DNA from: Cupriavidus taiwanensis LMG 19424
GTDB lineage: Bacteria; Pseudomonadota; Gammaproteobacteria; Burkholderiales; Burkholderiaceae
Length of the DNA: 64,000 bases
Assembly (NCBI RefSeq): GCF_000069785.1
Contig: NC_010530.1
Location: 1,730,001 to 1,794,000, forward strand
Reading direction: 5' to 3'
Shown: piece after piece, positions 1 to 8,563 of the stretch
Layout: each line of letters starts with the position of its first letter
Position numbering within the stretch: the stretch's first letter is position 1
Made by a program: the position numbers and the translations under genes
The notes under the pieces: model-generated
What the model saw: the letters and a program-made list of their open reading frames with translations, nothing else
What the model was told of the DNA's origin: nothing
Databases searched by the model: none

Positions 1-434
1 ACAGCCCGTAGCCATAGCTGACATGGACCAGGTCACCGGCGCGTCCCCCCGCGGCGCGGATGGACCGCGCCACCACGCTTGCCCAGGTATCGATGTCCTT
101 CGCGGTATAGCCGACCACGGTCGGCTTGCCCGTGGTGCCGCTCGACGCATGCACGCGCGTCACCTGCTCGCGCGGCACCGCAAACATGCCGAACGGGTAG
201 TTGTCGCGCAGGTCCTGCTTGGTCAGGAACGGGAACTTCGACAGGTCGGACAGCGACTTCAGATCGTCCGGATGCACCCCGGCCACCTGGAACGCCTTGC
301 GGTAATGCGGCACGTTGTCATAGGCATGGCGCACGCTCCATTTGAGCCGTTGCAGCTGCAGCGCCTGCAGTTCGTCGCGGCTGGCGCGCTCGATCGGCTC
401 CAGCTCATTGGGGTTGGGGTTGCGTTGCACCATT
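1..434 (-). CDS. paaK: phenylacetate-CoA ligase, N-terminal part
   Basis: Partial gene: the first 144 codons are present and the rest lies beyond the left edge. The enzyme activates phenylacetate to phenylacetyl-CoA with ATP, the entry step of the aerobic hybrid pathway. The visible part has the [13 protein letters not shown] segment typical of the family and the AMP-binding P-loop [17 protein letters not shown] near residues 94-110. The ATG at 434 lies 71 bp downstream of the paaN stop on the same strand, so it is probably the last visible gene of the paa operon. Confidence 0.93.
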
Positions 435-505
435 GTCTACTCCATCTCGTTATGATGGCGCCGCGTGCGAGGGGGGCCGGCGCCTGGGTACTGCAGGCCT
501 TGCGA

Positions 506-2170
506 TCAGATAGGCGAGCGGCTCTGGACCACGCGGAAGCGGTTGGCGACGAAGGCCGCATCCGACAGCGATGCATTGGCCGCGGGGTTGGCACCGGTGG
601 CGTGGAAGTCGCTGAACGCGGCCGACTGGTTGACGAAGACGCCGCCGGTCAGGTTGAGCGACAGCGCCACGCCGGCGTCTTCCGCGGCATCGCGGATGCG
701 TTCGGTCACGCCCGCGTCGGTGGTATAGGCCGACAGCGTCAGCGCGCCGTGCGTCTTCGCGCCGCGGTGCGCCAGTTCGATGCTGTGCGCGGTGCTGTCG
801 GTCGCCACGACGAAGGAGATGGGGCCGAACAGTTCCTGCATGATCTTCGCCTCGTTGCTGGCATCGACCTTCAGCACCAGCGGCGTGCGGATGCGCGCGC
901 CCGGAAACTCGGGATGTTCGAGCACGCGGCTGTCGGCAACGATCTCGCCCAGCGCGCGCGACGCTTCGATCCGTTCCACCACGCCGTCGTTCTGGATGGC
1001 TCCGATCAGTTCCACCGCCTTGGCCGGATCGCCGGTCAGCTTGCCGACCGCCTCGCCGATCGCCGCGGCGACCTGGTCGAAGCTGACGCGCCCTTCCGGC
1101 GTGTCGATGCCGTCCTTCGGCACGTAGATGTTCTGCGGCGCCGTGCACATCTGGCCCGAGTACAGCGACAGCGAGAAGGCGATATTGCGCACCATGCCCT
1201 TGAAGTCCGCGGTGGAGTCAATGACGATCTGGTTGACGCCTGCCTTCTCGGTGTACACCTGCGCCTGGTGCGCGTTGCGCTCCAGCCAGTCGCCGTTGGC
1301 GGTGCTGCCGGTAAAGTCGATCAGGCGCACTTCCGGGCGCAACGCCAGCTTCGACGCCATGCGCTCGCTCGGGTCGTTGGCCACCAGCGTGACGATGTTC
1401 GGGTCGAAGCCGGCTTCATCCAGCACTTCACGCGCCACCTCGACGGTGATTGCCAGCGGCAGGATCGCGCCCGGGTGCGGCTTGACCACCACCGCATTGC
1501 CGGTCGCCAGGCTGGCGAACAGGCCGGGATAGCCGTTCCAGGTCGGGAACGTGCAGCAGCCGATCACCAGGCCCACGCCGCGCGGCACCACGGTGTAGCG
1601 CTTTTCCATGCGCAGCGGGTCGTTTTTGCCTTGCGGCTTCTCCCACGTGGCTTGCTTCGGGATGCGGCGCAGTTCGTCCCAGGCGTAGGCCACGGCTTCC
1701 AGGCCGCGGTCCTGCGCGTGCGGGCCGCCGGCCTGGAAGGCCATCATGAAGGCCTGCCCCGTGGTGTGCATGACGGCGTAGGCGATCTCGAAGCTGCGGC
1801 GGTTCAGGCGCTGCAGGATTTCCAGCGATACGCCTACCCATGCCTCCGGCCCGGCCTTGCGCCAGGCGGGCATACCTTGGGCCACGCCGGCAAAGAGCTG
1901 GTCCAGGTCAGGCCTGGGGTAAGTGACGCCCAGTTCCGGGCCGTACGGCGAGACTTCCTTGCCGGCCTGGCCGACGGTGCCCGGCTGCGACAGCGCGAAC
2001 GGCTGGTTCAGGCGGGCCTCGAAGGCGGCCTTGCCGTCGGCATTGGCGGTCTCACCATAGACCTTCGGGCTCGGCATTTCAGCGAACGGGCTCCAGTAGC
2101 CGCGCGTGGCGATGGCTTGGGTGGCTTGTTCCAGCAGCGCCTGGTGGCGTTCGAAAAACGGATGGGACAC
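506..2170 (-). CDS. paaN: phenylacetic acid degradation protein PaaN (ring-opening aldehyde dehydrogenase type)
   Basis: A 554-residue aldehyde dehydrogenase-superfamily protein. It matches the PaaN form without the C-terminal MaoC hydratase domain found in E. coli PaaZ (about 680 residues), so the ring-cleaving hydratase must be a separate protein. The nucleophilic Cys lies in GQMCTAPQNIYVP and the cofactor-binding segment in DFTGSTANGDW. The reading frame continues upstream to 2269, but that extension reads through a palindromic repeat. I chose the GTG at 2170 because GGAGCAAGCC precedes it with good spacing and the length fits the family. It follows paaE after a 204-bp gap holding the repeat. 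Confidence 0.92.
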   Translation of the reverse strand: MSHPFFERHQALLEQATQAIATRGYWSPFAEMPSPKVYGETANADGKAAFEARLNQPFALSQPGTVGQAGKEVSPYGPELGVTYPRPDLDQLFAGVAQGMPAWRKAGPEAWVGVSLEILQRLNRRSFEIAYAVMHTTGQAFMMAFQAGGPHAQDRGLEAVAYAWDELRRIPKQATWEKPQGKNDPLRMEKRYTVVPRGVGLVIGCCTFPTWNGYPGLFASLATGNAVVVKPHPGAILPLAITVEVAREVLDEAGFDPNIVTLVANDPSERMASKLALRPEVRLIDFTGSTANGDWLERNAHQAQVYTEKAGVNQIVIDSTADFKGMVRNIAFSLSLYSGQMCTAPQNIYVPKDGIDTPEGRVSFDQVAAAIGEAVGKLTGDPAKAVELIGAIQNDGVVERIEASRALGEIVADSRVLEHPEFPGARIRTPLVLKVDASNEAKIMQELFGPISFVVATDSTAHSIELAHRGAKTHGALTLSAYTTDAGVTERIRDAAEDAGVALSLNLTGGVFVNQSAAFSDFHATGANPAANASLSDAAFVANRFRVVQSRSPI

Positions 2171-2233
2171 GGCTTGCTCCGGGGGCGAGTGATTGGGCTT
2201 TCCTTGGTTCGCGACAGCGTAAAAACAACCACC

Positions 2234-2303
2234 GTCATTCCCGCGCAGGCGGGAATCCAGCGTCTTCAAAAGTCACTGGGTTTCCCGCCTGCGCGGGAAC
2301 GAC
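2234..2303. repeat. pair of inverted ATTCCCGCGCAGGCGGGAAT-type palindromes
   Basis: GTCATTCCCGCGCAGGCGGGAATCC at 2234-2258 is itself a near-perfect palindrome. It is followed, in opposite orientation, by TTCCCGCCTGCGCGGGAACGAC at 2282-2303. The motif ATTCCC-N8-GGGAAT is the same pattern as the Neisseria dRS3 repeat and is widespread in intergenic DNA of other proteobacteria. It sits between paaE and paaN, where a paired hairpin could attenuate or process the message. Confidence 0.8.
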
Positions 2304-2374
2304 AAGGAAAAGCGTTGTCGTGAGTTTCGGAAGTCTCAAGAGTTTTGAGTAGGTAGGCGTGGCAGGACAACGCT

Positions 2375-3451
2375 TCAGGTTTCCTGGTCGAAATCGATCA
2401 CCAGCCTGTCGCTGACGGCGTAGCTCTGGCAGCTCAGGATGAAGCCGCGCGCGACTTCGTAGTCTTCCAGCGCGAAGTTGACGTCCATGTCGACCTCGCC
2501 TTCGATGCGCTTGCAGCGGCAGGTCGAGCAGACGCCGCCCTTGCAGGAGTACGGCAGCTCGATGCCCTGCGCCAGCGCGGCGTCGAGCACGGTCTCCTTG
2601 TTCTTTTCCAGCGTGAAGGAACGGGTGCGGCCGTCCTGGATCACGGTCACCTCGCACTGCTGCTGGCCGACCTGCTTGTGCGCATGCGCGGCGGGCCGCG
2701 CCGCGGGGATGCTGGTGGCGAACAGCTCGCGCTTGATGCGGGTCTTGTCGACGCCGTTGTCGAGCAGCGCCTGCGAGACCTCTTCCATCATCGAATGCGG
2801 GCCGCAGATAAAGGCGACGTCGATGTCCTGCGGCCTGACCCAGTGCTTGAGCAGCGCGTTGACCTTGTCGCCGTCGATGCGGCCGTTGAACAGGTCGATG
2901 TCGAGCTGCTCGCGGCTGAGCACGAACACCAGGTTGAAGCGCTGCAGGTAGGTATCCTTCAGGTCTTCCAGCTCTTCCTTGAACAGCACCGACGACGAGG
3001 CGCGGTTGCCGTAGAACAGCGTGAAGCGGCTGTCCGGCTCCGCCTGCAGCGTGGTCTTGATGATCGACAGCATCGGCGTGATGCCGCTGCCGGCGGCGAA
3101 CGCAACGTAGTGCTTCGCATGCGTGGCGGACAGCGGCACGTGGAAGTGCCCGGACGGCGGCATCACTTCCAGCTTCATTCCCGGCTGCAACTGTTCGATG
3201 GCCCAGTTGGAGAACAGTCCGCCGTCGACGCGCTTGATCGCCACGCGCAGCTGCGCATCCTGCACCGCCGAGCAGATCGAGTACGAGCGGCGCACGTCTT
3301 CGCCATCGATGCCGGCGCGCAGCGTCAGGTGCTGGCCCTGCACGTAGCGGTAGGCATCGGCCAGCTCGTCCGGCACGGCAAAGGTCACGGCGACCGCGTC
3401 GCGGGTCTCGCGCGTGACCGAGGCCACCGTCAGTTCATGGAATTTGCTCAT
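2375..3451 (-). CDS. paaE: phenylacetyl-CoA 1,2-epoxidase reductase subunit PaaE
   Basis: A 358-residue NADPH-dependent flavin/iron-sulfur reductase that passes electrons to the PaaAC oxygenase. The N-terminal ferredoxin reductase domain has the FAD motif RRSYSICS and the nucleotide motif AAGSGITPMLSI. The C-terminal plant-type 2Fe-2S domain has LPYSCKGGVCSTC and a fourth Cys in LSCQSY. The frame is open far upstream, but the start MSKFHELTV at 3451 sits 17 bp after the paaD stop with a GGTGGGGAG ribosome site and gives the usual family length. Confidence 0.95.
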   Translation of the reverse strand: MSKFHELTVASVTRETRDAVAVTFAVPDELADAYRYVQGQHLTLRAGIDGEDVRRSYSICSAVQDAQLRVAIKRVDGGLFSNWAIEQLQPGMKLEVMPPSGHFHVPLSATHAKHYVAFAAGSGITPMLSIIKTTLQAEPDSRFTLFYGNRASSSVLFKEELEDLKDTYLQRFNLVFVLSREQLDIDLFNGRIDGDKVNALLKHWVRPQDIDVAFICGPHSMMEEVSQALLDNGVDKTRIKRELFATSIPAARPAAHAHKQVGQQQCEVTVIQDGRTRSFTLEKNKETVLDAALAQGIELPYSCKGGVCSTCRCKRIEGEVDMDVNFALEDYEVARGFILSCQSYAVSDRLVIDFDQET

Positions 3452-3468
3452 CTCCCCACCTTTCCTTC

Positions 3469-3984
3469 TCAGTGAGCCTTGAAGTAGTCGAACGGCTCCT
3501 TGCAGTCGCCGCAGCGGTACAGCGCCTTGCATGCGGTCGAGCCGAACTGGCTGACCAGCCGGGTATGGCGCGAGCCGCAGTGCGGGCAGGCCACCACCAG
3601 CGCCGGCGATGTCTTCCGGCTGATGCCGCTGATATCGATCACCTGTTGCGCCGGCGGCGCGATGCCATAGCCGGTGAGGCTGGCCTTGCCACGCGGCGTC
3701 ATCCAGTCGGTGGTCCACGCCGGCGCCAGTTGCGTCTGCACGCGCACCTGGTCCACGCCCTGCGCGGCGAGCGCGCTTTCGATGCCTTCGCGGATCACGG
3801 TCATGGCCGGGCAACCGGAATAGGTCGGCGTGATGGTGACAACGCAGGCATCGCCTTCCCACGCCACGTCGCGCACGATGCCGAGGTCCACCACGGAAAT
3901 CACCGGAATTTCAGGGTCCGCCACCGTGTCGAGCCAGGTCCAGACCTGCTCCACGGCGGGACGCGCCAGCGCTTGCGCGGTCAT
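3469..3984 (-). CDS. paaD: phenylacetyl-CoA epoxidase assembly protein PaaD
   Basis: A 171-residue protein with an N-terminal DUF59/MIP18-like domain (PEIPVISVVDLGIVRDV near residues 22-38). The C-terminal cysteine-rich segment CPHCG...C...CGDC probably binds metal. PaaD is needed for maturation of the epoxidase rather than for catalysis. The ATG at 3984 has GGTGA five bases upstream. A GTG at 3993, overlapping the paaC stop as GTGA, would add three residues. Translational coupling with paaC is likely either way. Confidence 0.92.
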   Translation of the reverse strand: MTAQALARPAVEQVWTWLDTVADPEIPVISVVDLGIVRDVAWEGDACVVTITPTYSGCPAMTVIREGIESALAAQGVDQVRVQTQLAPAWTTDWMTPRGKASLTGYGIAPPAQQVIDISGISRKTSPALVVACPHCGSRHTRLVSQFGSTACKALYRCGDCKEPFDYFKAH

Positions 3985-3989
3985 GACGC

Positions 3990-4742
3990 TCACCACTGCG
4001 CGCCGGGATAGGCGCGCTGAAGGAACTGCATCTCGGCCAGCAGGTAGCCGAGGTGTTCGGTATGACGGCCGTGGCGGCCGCCGCTTTGCGCCCACTGGCC
4101 GGCGGGCACGCGCAGCGTGGCTTCTTCCAGTACCTCGCCGACATGGCGCTGCCAGGGCTCGGCCAGCGTGCCGGGAGCGGGAATCACGCCTTCGTTCGCC
4201 AGCGCGGTCTCGGCCGCATCGGCTTCGAACAGCTCGCCGGTGAACATCCACAGGTCGTCGAACGCGTCCTGCATGCGGCGGTGGCTTTCCTCGCTGCCAT
4301 CGCCCAGGCGCACCACCAGGTCGGCGCTGCGGCGCACGTGGTAGGTCACTTCCTTGAGCGACTTGGCGGCGATCTCCGCGATGCGCGCATCGGTCGAGCG
4401 CTGCAGCGCCTCAAGCTGAAAGTAGTGCCACGTATCGAACAGGAACTGGCGCGCCAGCGTATCGGCATAGCTGCCGTTGGGCTGTTCCACCAGCAGCAGG
4501 TTGCGGAACTGGTGCGCATCGCGCAGGAATGCAAGGTGGTCGGCGGTGCGCCCCGCGCCCTCCACTTCCGCGGCATAGCCGAGCCACAGGCGGGTCTGGC
4601 CGATCAGGTCGAGCGCGACGTTGGTCAGCGCGATGTCCTCTTCCAGCGCCGGGCCGCGGCCGCACCATTCCGACAGGCGCTGGCCGAGCACCAGGGTGGA
4701 ATCGCCGAGGCGCAGCAAATATTCGAGCTTGTGGTTCGTCAT
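3990..4742 (-). CDS. paaC: phenylacetyl-CoA 1,2-epoxidase structural subunit PaaC
   Basis: A 250-residue ferritin-like helical protein, the structural partner of PaaA in the epoxidase complex. The N-terminus (YLLRLGDSTLVLGQRLSEWCG) and the ALTNVALDLIGQTRLWLGYAAE segment are characteristic of PaaC. It starts 13 bp after the paaB stop and its own stop touches the paaD start region, as expected in the conserved paaABCDE order. Confidence 0.95.
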   Translation of the reverse strand: MTNHKLEYLLRLGDSTLVLGQRLSEWCGRGPALEEDIALTNVALDLIGQTRLWLGYAAEVEGAGRTADHLAFLRDAHQFRNLLLVEQPNGSYADTLARQFLFDTWHYFQLEALQRSTDARIAEIAAKSLKEVTYHVRRSADLVVRLGDGSEESHRRMQDAFDDLWMFTGELFEADAAETALANEGVIPAPGTLAEPWQRHVGEVLEEATLRVPAGQWAQSGGRHGRHTEHLGYLLAEMQFLQRAYPGAQW

Positions 4743-4755
4743 GGTCCGCGCCGTA

Positions 4756-5037
4756 TCAGATGTGCTTGACCGCTTCCGGCATCGGGAAGAACGTCGGGTG
4801 GCGGTAGACCTTGCTGTTGGCGGGCTCGAACAGCGGGCCCTTGTCGCCGGGGCTGCTGGCGATCACGTCGCTGGCCCTGACCACCCAGACGCTGACGCCT
4901 TCGTTGCGGCGCGTGTAGACGTCGCGGGCGTTGTTGATCGCCATTTCGCCGTCGGGCGCGTGCAGGCTGCCCACGTGCTTGTGGGCCAGGCCGTGCTGGC
5001 TGCGGATAAAGATCTCCCAAAGCGGCCACTCTTTCAT
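4756..5037 (-). CDS. paaB: phenylacetyl-CoA 1,2-epoxidase subunit PaaB
   Basis: A 93-residue subunit of the multicomponent epoxidase that bridges PaaAC heterodimers; no catalytic residues are expected. The start MKEWPLWEIFIRSQHGLAHKHVG and the segment NARDVYTRRNEGVSVWVV are diagnostic. A strong AGGAGGTT ribosome site lies six bases before the ATG at 5037. The open frame upstream of this ATG is ignored. Confidence 0.95.
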   Translation of the reverse strand: MKEWPLWEIFIRSQHGLAHKHVGSLHAPDGEMAINNARDVYTRRNEGVSVWVVRASDVIASSPGDKGPLFEPANSKVYRHPTFFPMPEAVKHI

Positions 5038-5093
5038 GGCAACCTCCTGTGTCAAGCGATTCGATGGGGGAGCGGCGCGCTGCGCCGCATGGG

Positions 5094-6092
5094 TCAGGCG
5101 GCGGCTTGCTGCGGCTGCTTGCCGGCCTGCTTGTCCGCGTGGGCCACCAGTGCGTCGCGGAACCATGCGCCGTCGTCCCAGGCCTTGACGCGGGTGCGCA
5201 GGCGGTCGCGATTGCACGGGCCGTTGCCCTGGATCACGTTGTAGAACTCGGACCAATCGATCTCGCCGAAGTCATAGTGGCCGCGTTCCTCGTTCCACTT
5301 CAGCTTCGGGTCGGGAATGGTCAGGCCCAGGTATTCGGCCTGCGGCACGGTCTGGTCGACCATCTTCTGGCGCAGCTCGTCGTTGGAGAACAGCTTGATG
5401 CGCCATTGCATCGACTGCGCGCTGTTGGGCGAATCGCCGTCGGATGGGCCGAACATCATCAGCGCGGGCCACCACCAGCGGTTGAGCGCATCCTGCGCCA
5501 TCTGCTTCTGTTCGGGCGTGCCGTTGCACAGCTTCAGCAGGATGTCGTAGCCCTGGCGCTGGTGGAACGACTCTTCCTTGCATACGCGCACCATGGCGCG
5601 CGCATACGGGCCGTACGAGCAGCGGCACAGCGGCACCTGGTTGATGATGGCCGAGCCGTCGACCAGCCAGCCGATCATGCCGATGTCGGCCCAGGACAGC
5701 GTGGGGTAGTTGAAGATGCTGGAATACTTGGCCTTGCCCGAATGCAGGTCGCCCAGCATCTGGTCGCGCGACACGCCCAGCGTCTCGGCGGCGCTGTACA
5801 GGTACAGGCCGTGCCCGGCTTCATCCTGGATCTTGGCCAGCAGCACCGCCTTGCGCTCCAGCGTGGGCGCGCGGGTGACCCAGTTGCCTTCCGGCAGCTG
5901 GCCGACGATTTCCGAATGCGCGTGCTGGGAGATCTGGCGAACCAGGGTCTTGCGGTAGGCCTCGGGCATCCAGTCCTTGGCCTCGATCTTGATGCCGTCA
6001 TCCACGCGGGCCTGGAACGCGCGCTCCTGCGGGTCCATCTCTTCCATCGCGCGGAGCCTTGTTGCTCCTGTCTCCACCAGCTGTGCGTACAT
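5094..6092 (-). CDS. paaA: phenylacetyl-CoA 1,2-epoxidase catalytic subunit PaaA
   Basis: A 332-residue di-iron oxygenase subunit that epoxidises the ring of phenylacetyl-CoA. The ferritin-like iron ligands are visible in [14 protein letters not shown] and in [11 protein letters not shown], both ExxH-type. It is the first gene of the operon, reading away from paaX, with GGAGC before the ATG at 6092. The intergenic region carries a palindromic candidate operator. Confidence 0.96.
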   Translation of the reverse strand: MYAQLVETGATRLRAMEEMDPQERAFQARVDDGIKIEAKDWMPEAYRKTLVRQISQHAHSEIVGQLPEGNWVTRAPTLERKAVLLAKIQDEAGHGLYLYSAAETLGVSRDQMLGDLHSGKAKYSSIFNYPTLSWADIGMIGWLVDGSAIINQVPLCRCSYGPYARAMVRVCKEESFHQRQGYDILLKLCNGTPEQKQMAQDALNRWWWPALMMFGPSDGDSPNSAQSMQWRIKLFSNDELRQKMVDQTVPQAEYLGLTIPDPKLKWNEERGHYDFGEIDWSEFYNVIQGNGPCNRDRLRTRVKAWDDGAWFRDALVAHADKQAGKQPQQAAA

Positions 6093-6164
6093 GCCTGCTC
6101 CGCTTTTGTCGGGCCCCGCCCGGGGTCTTGATTTGCGTCAACCGCATTAGTTGCAATGCATGGT

Positions 6165-6207
6165 AGTGATACAATTTGATTCAAGCAATCAACGATTGTG
6201 TATCACT
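6165..6207. promoter_or_regulatory. candidate PaaX operator between paaA and paaX
   Basis: A perfect 9-bp inverted repeat, AGTGATACA at 6165-6173 and TGTATCACT at 6199-6207, encloses a second inverted repeat, TTGATT (6176-6181) and AATCAA (6187-6192). The nested symmetry is centred near 6185, 13 bp before the paaX ribosome site and 73 bp before the paaA start. PaaX repressors bind palindromic TGATTC-type elements and are released by phenylacetyl-CoA. Assignment to PaaX here is inferred from position. Confidence 0.7.
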
Positions 6208-6219
6208 TTTAGGACCGCG

Positions 6220-7143
6220 ATGGCGACCGCTCCCGACCCGCAACAGCCCTCCCCGCGCATTGCCCGGCTGGCGCGCGGCCTCAAGCTGGGTGCAAATTCC
6301 TTGCTGGTGACGCTATTCGGCGACGTGGTGGCGCCACGGCCGCAGGCAGTGTGGCTGGGGAGCCTGATCCGCCTCGCGGCGCCGTTCGGCATCAACGACC
6401 GGCTGGTGCGGACCGCTACGTTCCGGCTGACCGCGGACGACTGGCTCGCCGCCACCAGGATTGGCCGGCGCAGCTATTACGGCCTGTCGGAAGCCGGCCT
6501 GCAACGCGTCGTGCACGCCGGCAAGCGCATCTATGCGGGCGAGGCGCAGGAATGGGATGGCCGCTGGACGCTGGTGATGGTGCGCGGTGACGTGCGCGCC
6601 ACCGTCCGGCAGAAGCTGAAGCGGGAGTTGCTGTGGGAAGGCTTCGGCGCGATCGCGCCCGGGGTCATGGCGCATCCCAGTGCGGACCTTGGCTCGCTGC
6701 GAGAGATTATCCAGTCAGCGCGCGCGCAGGACTACGTGGCGGTGATGGAGGCAAGCAGCCTGGCAGCATTCTCGATCCGGCCGCTGCAGGCGCTGATGCA
6801 CCAGACCTTCAAGCTGGGCGATGTGGCGCACGCGTGGCAGGCGCTGCTGCGGCGATTTTCACCACTGGCGGAGGAAGCGGCAGACTTGCCGCCGGTCGAT
6901 GCGTTCTTTGTCAGGACGCTGCTGGTCCATGAATACCGGCGCGTGCTGCTGCGCGACCCGAACCTGCCGGAGGCGCTGCTGCCGCAGGACTGGCCGGGGC
7001 GGACGGCGCGGGGGATGTGCAGCGGGATGTATGGGGCGCTGCTGGAGGCGAGCGAGGAATACCTGCATGGGGTGGTGGAGGTGGCGGAGGGCGGGTTGGC
7101 CGATGCGTCGAACGAATTGCGCAAACGGTTCAAGCATGCCTGA
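6220..7143 (+). CDS. paaX: phenylacetic acid degradation repressor PaaX
   Basis: A 307-residue PaaX-family regulator with an N-terminal winged helix (SLIRLAAPFGINDRLVRTATFRLTADDWL, roughly residues 45-80). The central and C-terminal domains sense phenylacetyl-CoA in characterised relatives. The frame is open from 6151. The ATG at 6220 follows AGGA and gives the usual length, while an earlier start would run through the operator. Divergent from paaA, it probably represses both directions. Confidence 0.92.
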   Translation: MATAPDPQQPSPRIARLARGLKLGANSLLVTLFGDVVAPRPQAVWLGSLIRLAAPFGINDRLVRTATFRLTADDWLAATRIGRRSYYGLSEAGLQRVVHAGKRIYAGEAQEWDGRWTLVMVRGDVRATVRQKLKRELLWEGFGAIAPGVMAHPSADLGSLREIIQSARAQDYVAVMEASSLAAFSIRPLQALMHQTFKLGDVAHAWQALLRRFSPLAEEAADLPPVDAFFVRTLLVHEYRRVLLRDPNLPEALLPQDWPGRTARGMCSGMYGALLEASEEYLHGVVEVAEGGLADASNELRKRFKHA

Positions 7144-7166
7144 CATCCCGCGAAACCCACCGGTCT

Positions 7167-7198
7167 GCTCCCCTCTCCCGCGCGCGGGCGAGGGGAGC
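7167..7198. repeat. CCCTCTCCCGC hairpin repeat, solo copy
   Basis: GCTCCCCTCTCCCGCG with its near-complement CGGGCGAGGGGAGC forms a long hairpin between the convergent ends of paaX and boxA. It belongs to the dispersed family also present near 18.1, 26.7, 41.4, 50.7 and 59.2 kb, and could act as a bidirectional terminator here. Confidence 0.75.
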
Positions 7199-7238
7199 CT
7201 GTGCGGGCGGCGATGGCGCTATCTGCGACGCCTCGCCT

Positions 7239-8519
7239 TCAGTACGTCTCCAGATGCAACCGCCCTTCCCGCTTCAATCCTTCCGCCAGGGATTCCCAAT
7301 GCAACCCCGCCTGCTGCGCCACGTCGCGCAAGGCCAGCACCACGCCCTCCTCCATGCTCTTCAGCCCGCAGACATAGAAGTACGTGTCGGGTGAAGCCAG
7401 CAGCGCCGCGAGGTCTGCCGCGCGTTCGCGCATCAGGTCCTGCACATACCGCCTGGGCTGCCCCGGCGTGCGCGAGAACGCCAGGTTGATGTCGATGAAA
7501 TCCTTCGGCAGGTTCTGCAGCGGCCCGAAATACGGCAGCTCTTCCTTGCTGCGCGCGCCGAAGAACAGCATCAGCTTGCCGCTGTCGAACTTGCCGGCCT
7601 TGCGCAGCCGGCGGCGCCATTCGGTCATCGCGCGCATCGGCGCGCTGCCGGTGCCCGTGCAGATCATCACGATATTCGAGCGCGGATGGTTGGGCATCAG
7701 GAAGCTGGCGCCGAACGGCCCGATCACTTCCACCTTGTCGCCCACCTTCAGGTCGCACATGTAGTTCGAGCCGATGCCGCGCACGGGATTGCCGTCGTGG
7801 TCCTGCAGCACCCGCTTGATGGTCAGTGACAGGTTGTTGTAGCCGGGCCGCTCGCCGTTGCGCGGACTGGCGATGGAGTACTGGCGCGCGTGGTGCGGGC
7901 GGCCGCTGGCGTCCGTGCCTGGCGGCACGATGCCGATCGACTGTCCTTCCAGCACCGGGAACGGCGTGGTGCCGAAATCCAGCACGATGTGGTGCGTGTC
8001 GTATTCGCGGCCGACCTCGGTCACGCGCACGTTGCCGGTCACCGTGGCGGTGATGGTCTTGCTCGCCGACTTCGCGCCGTACAGGTTGGTGTAGGCATGG
8101 GCGGCGGACCACGGCGGCACGGTGGCGCCGTAACGCGCGGTGCTGAAGGCTTCCTCGACGGTGCCGGCCAGCGGCGATGCCGCAGGAATCTCCGGCACTG
8201 CGGACTGCATGTCGGCACCGGGGGCCAGGTCGGCGAGCTGCTCGGGCGACAACGGCTCCGGCAGTGCGTCCCATGTCAGTTGTTCCTCGACACTGTAGGC
8301 GCGCAGTTTCGGCATATCGCGCCAGTTATCGATCGAGCCGGTCGGACACGGGGAAATGCAGGCCATGCACAGGTTGCACTTGTCCGCATCGACCACATAG
8401 TTGCGCGAGTCATGGGTGATCGCGCCCACCGGGCAGGTGGCTTCGCAGGTGTTGCAGCGGATGCAGATCTCGGGATCGATCAGGTGCTGCTTGATGACTT
8501 GAATTTCTGCCATGTCCAT
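7239..8519 (-). CDS. boxA: benzoyl-CoA 2,3-epoxidase reductase subunit BoxA
   Basis: A 426-residue NADPH-dependent reductase supplying electrons to BoxB. The N-terminus holds two 4Fe-4S motifs, Cys 19/22/25/29 and 48/51/54/58. The C-terminal ferredoxin-NADP reductase domain contains RQYSIASP (FAD) and [14 protein letters not shown] (NADPH), ending in the typical GRLHLETY. The ATG at 8519 has GGAGA upstream. It is the last gene of the boxCBA run, 44 bp after boxB. Confidence 0.94.
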   Translation of the reverse strand: MDMAEIQVIKQHLIDPEICIRCNTCEATCPVGAITHDSRNYVVDADKCNLCMACISPCPTGSIDNWRDMPKLRAYSVEEQLTWDALPEPLSPEQLADLAPGADMQSAVPEIPAASPLAGTVEEAFSTARYGATVPPWSAAHAYTNLYGAKSASKTITATVTGNVRVTEVGREYDTHHIVLDFGTTPFPVLEGQSIGIVPPGTDASGRPHHARQYSIASPRNGERPGYNNLSLTIKRVLQDHDGNPVRGIGSNYMCDLKVGDKVEVIGPFGASFLMPNHPRSNIVMICTGTGSAPMRAMTEWRRRLRKAGKFDSGKLMLFFGARSKEELPYFGPLQNLPKDFIDINLAFSRTPGQPRRYVQDLMRERAADLAALLASPDTYFYVCGLKSMEEGVVLALRDVAQQAGLHWESLAEGLKREGRLHLETY

Positions 8520-8563
8520 GGCGGTCTCCAGAGCAAACAGGGAGCAGTTGATGACACCGTGGA

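Noticed and set aside
2171..2269. Upstream extension of paaN from the ATG at 2269
   Set aside because: It would be translated from the palindromic repeat, lacks a family counterpart, and a GTG with a good ribosome site lies at 2170.
23..2323. Long open frame on the plus strand opposite paaK and paaN (about 766 codons)
   Set aside because: It is an antisense shadow caused by high GC at third positions; paaN and paaK on the minus strand have clear family motifs and the shadow has none.
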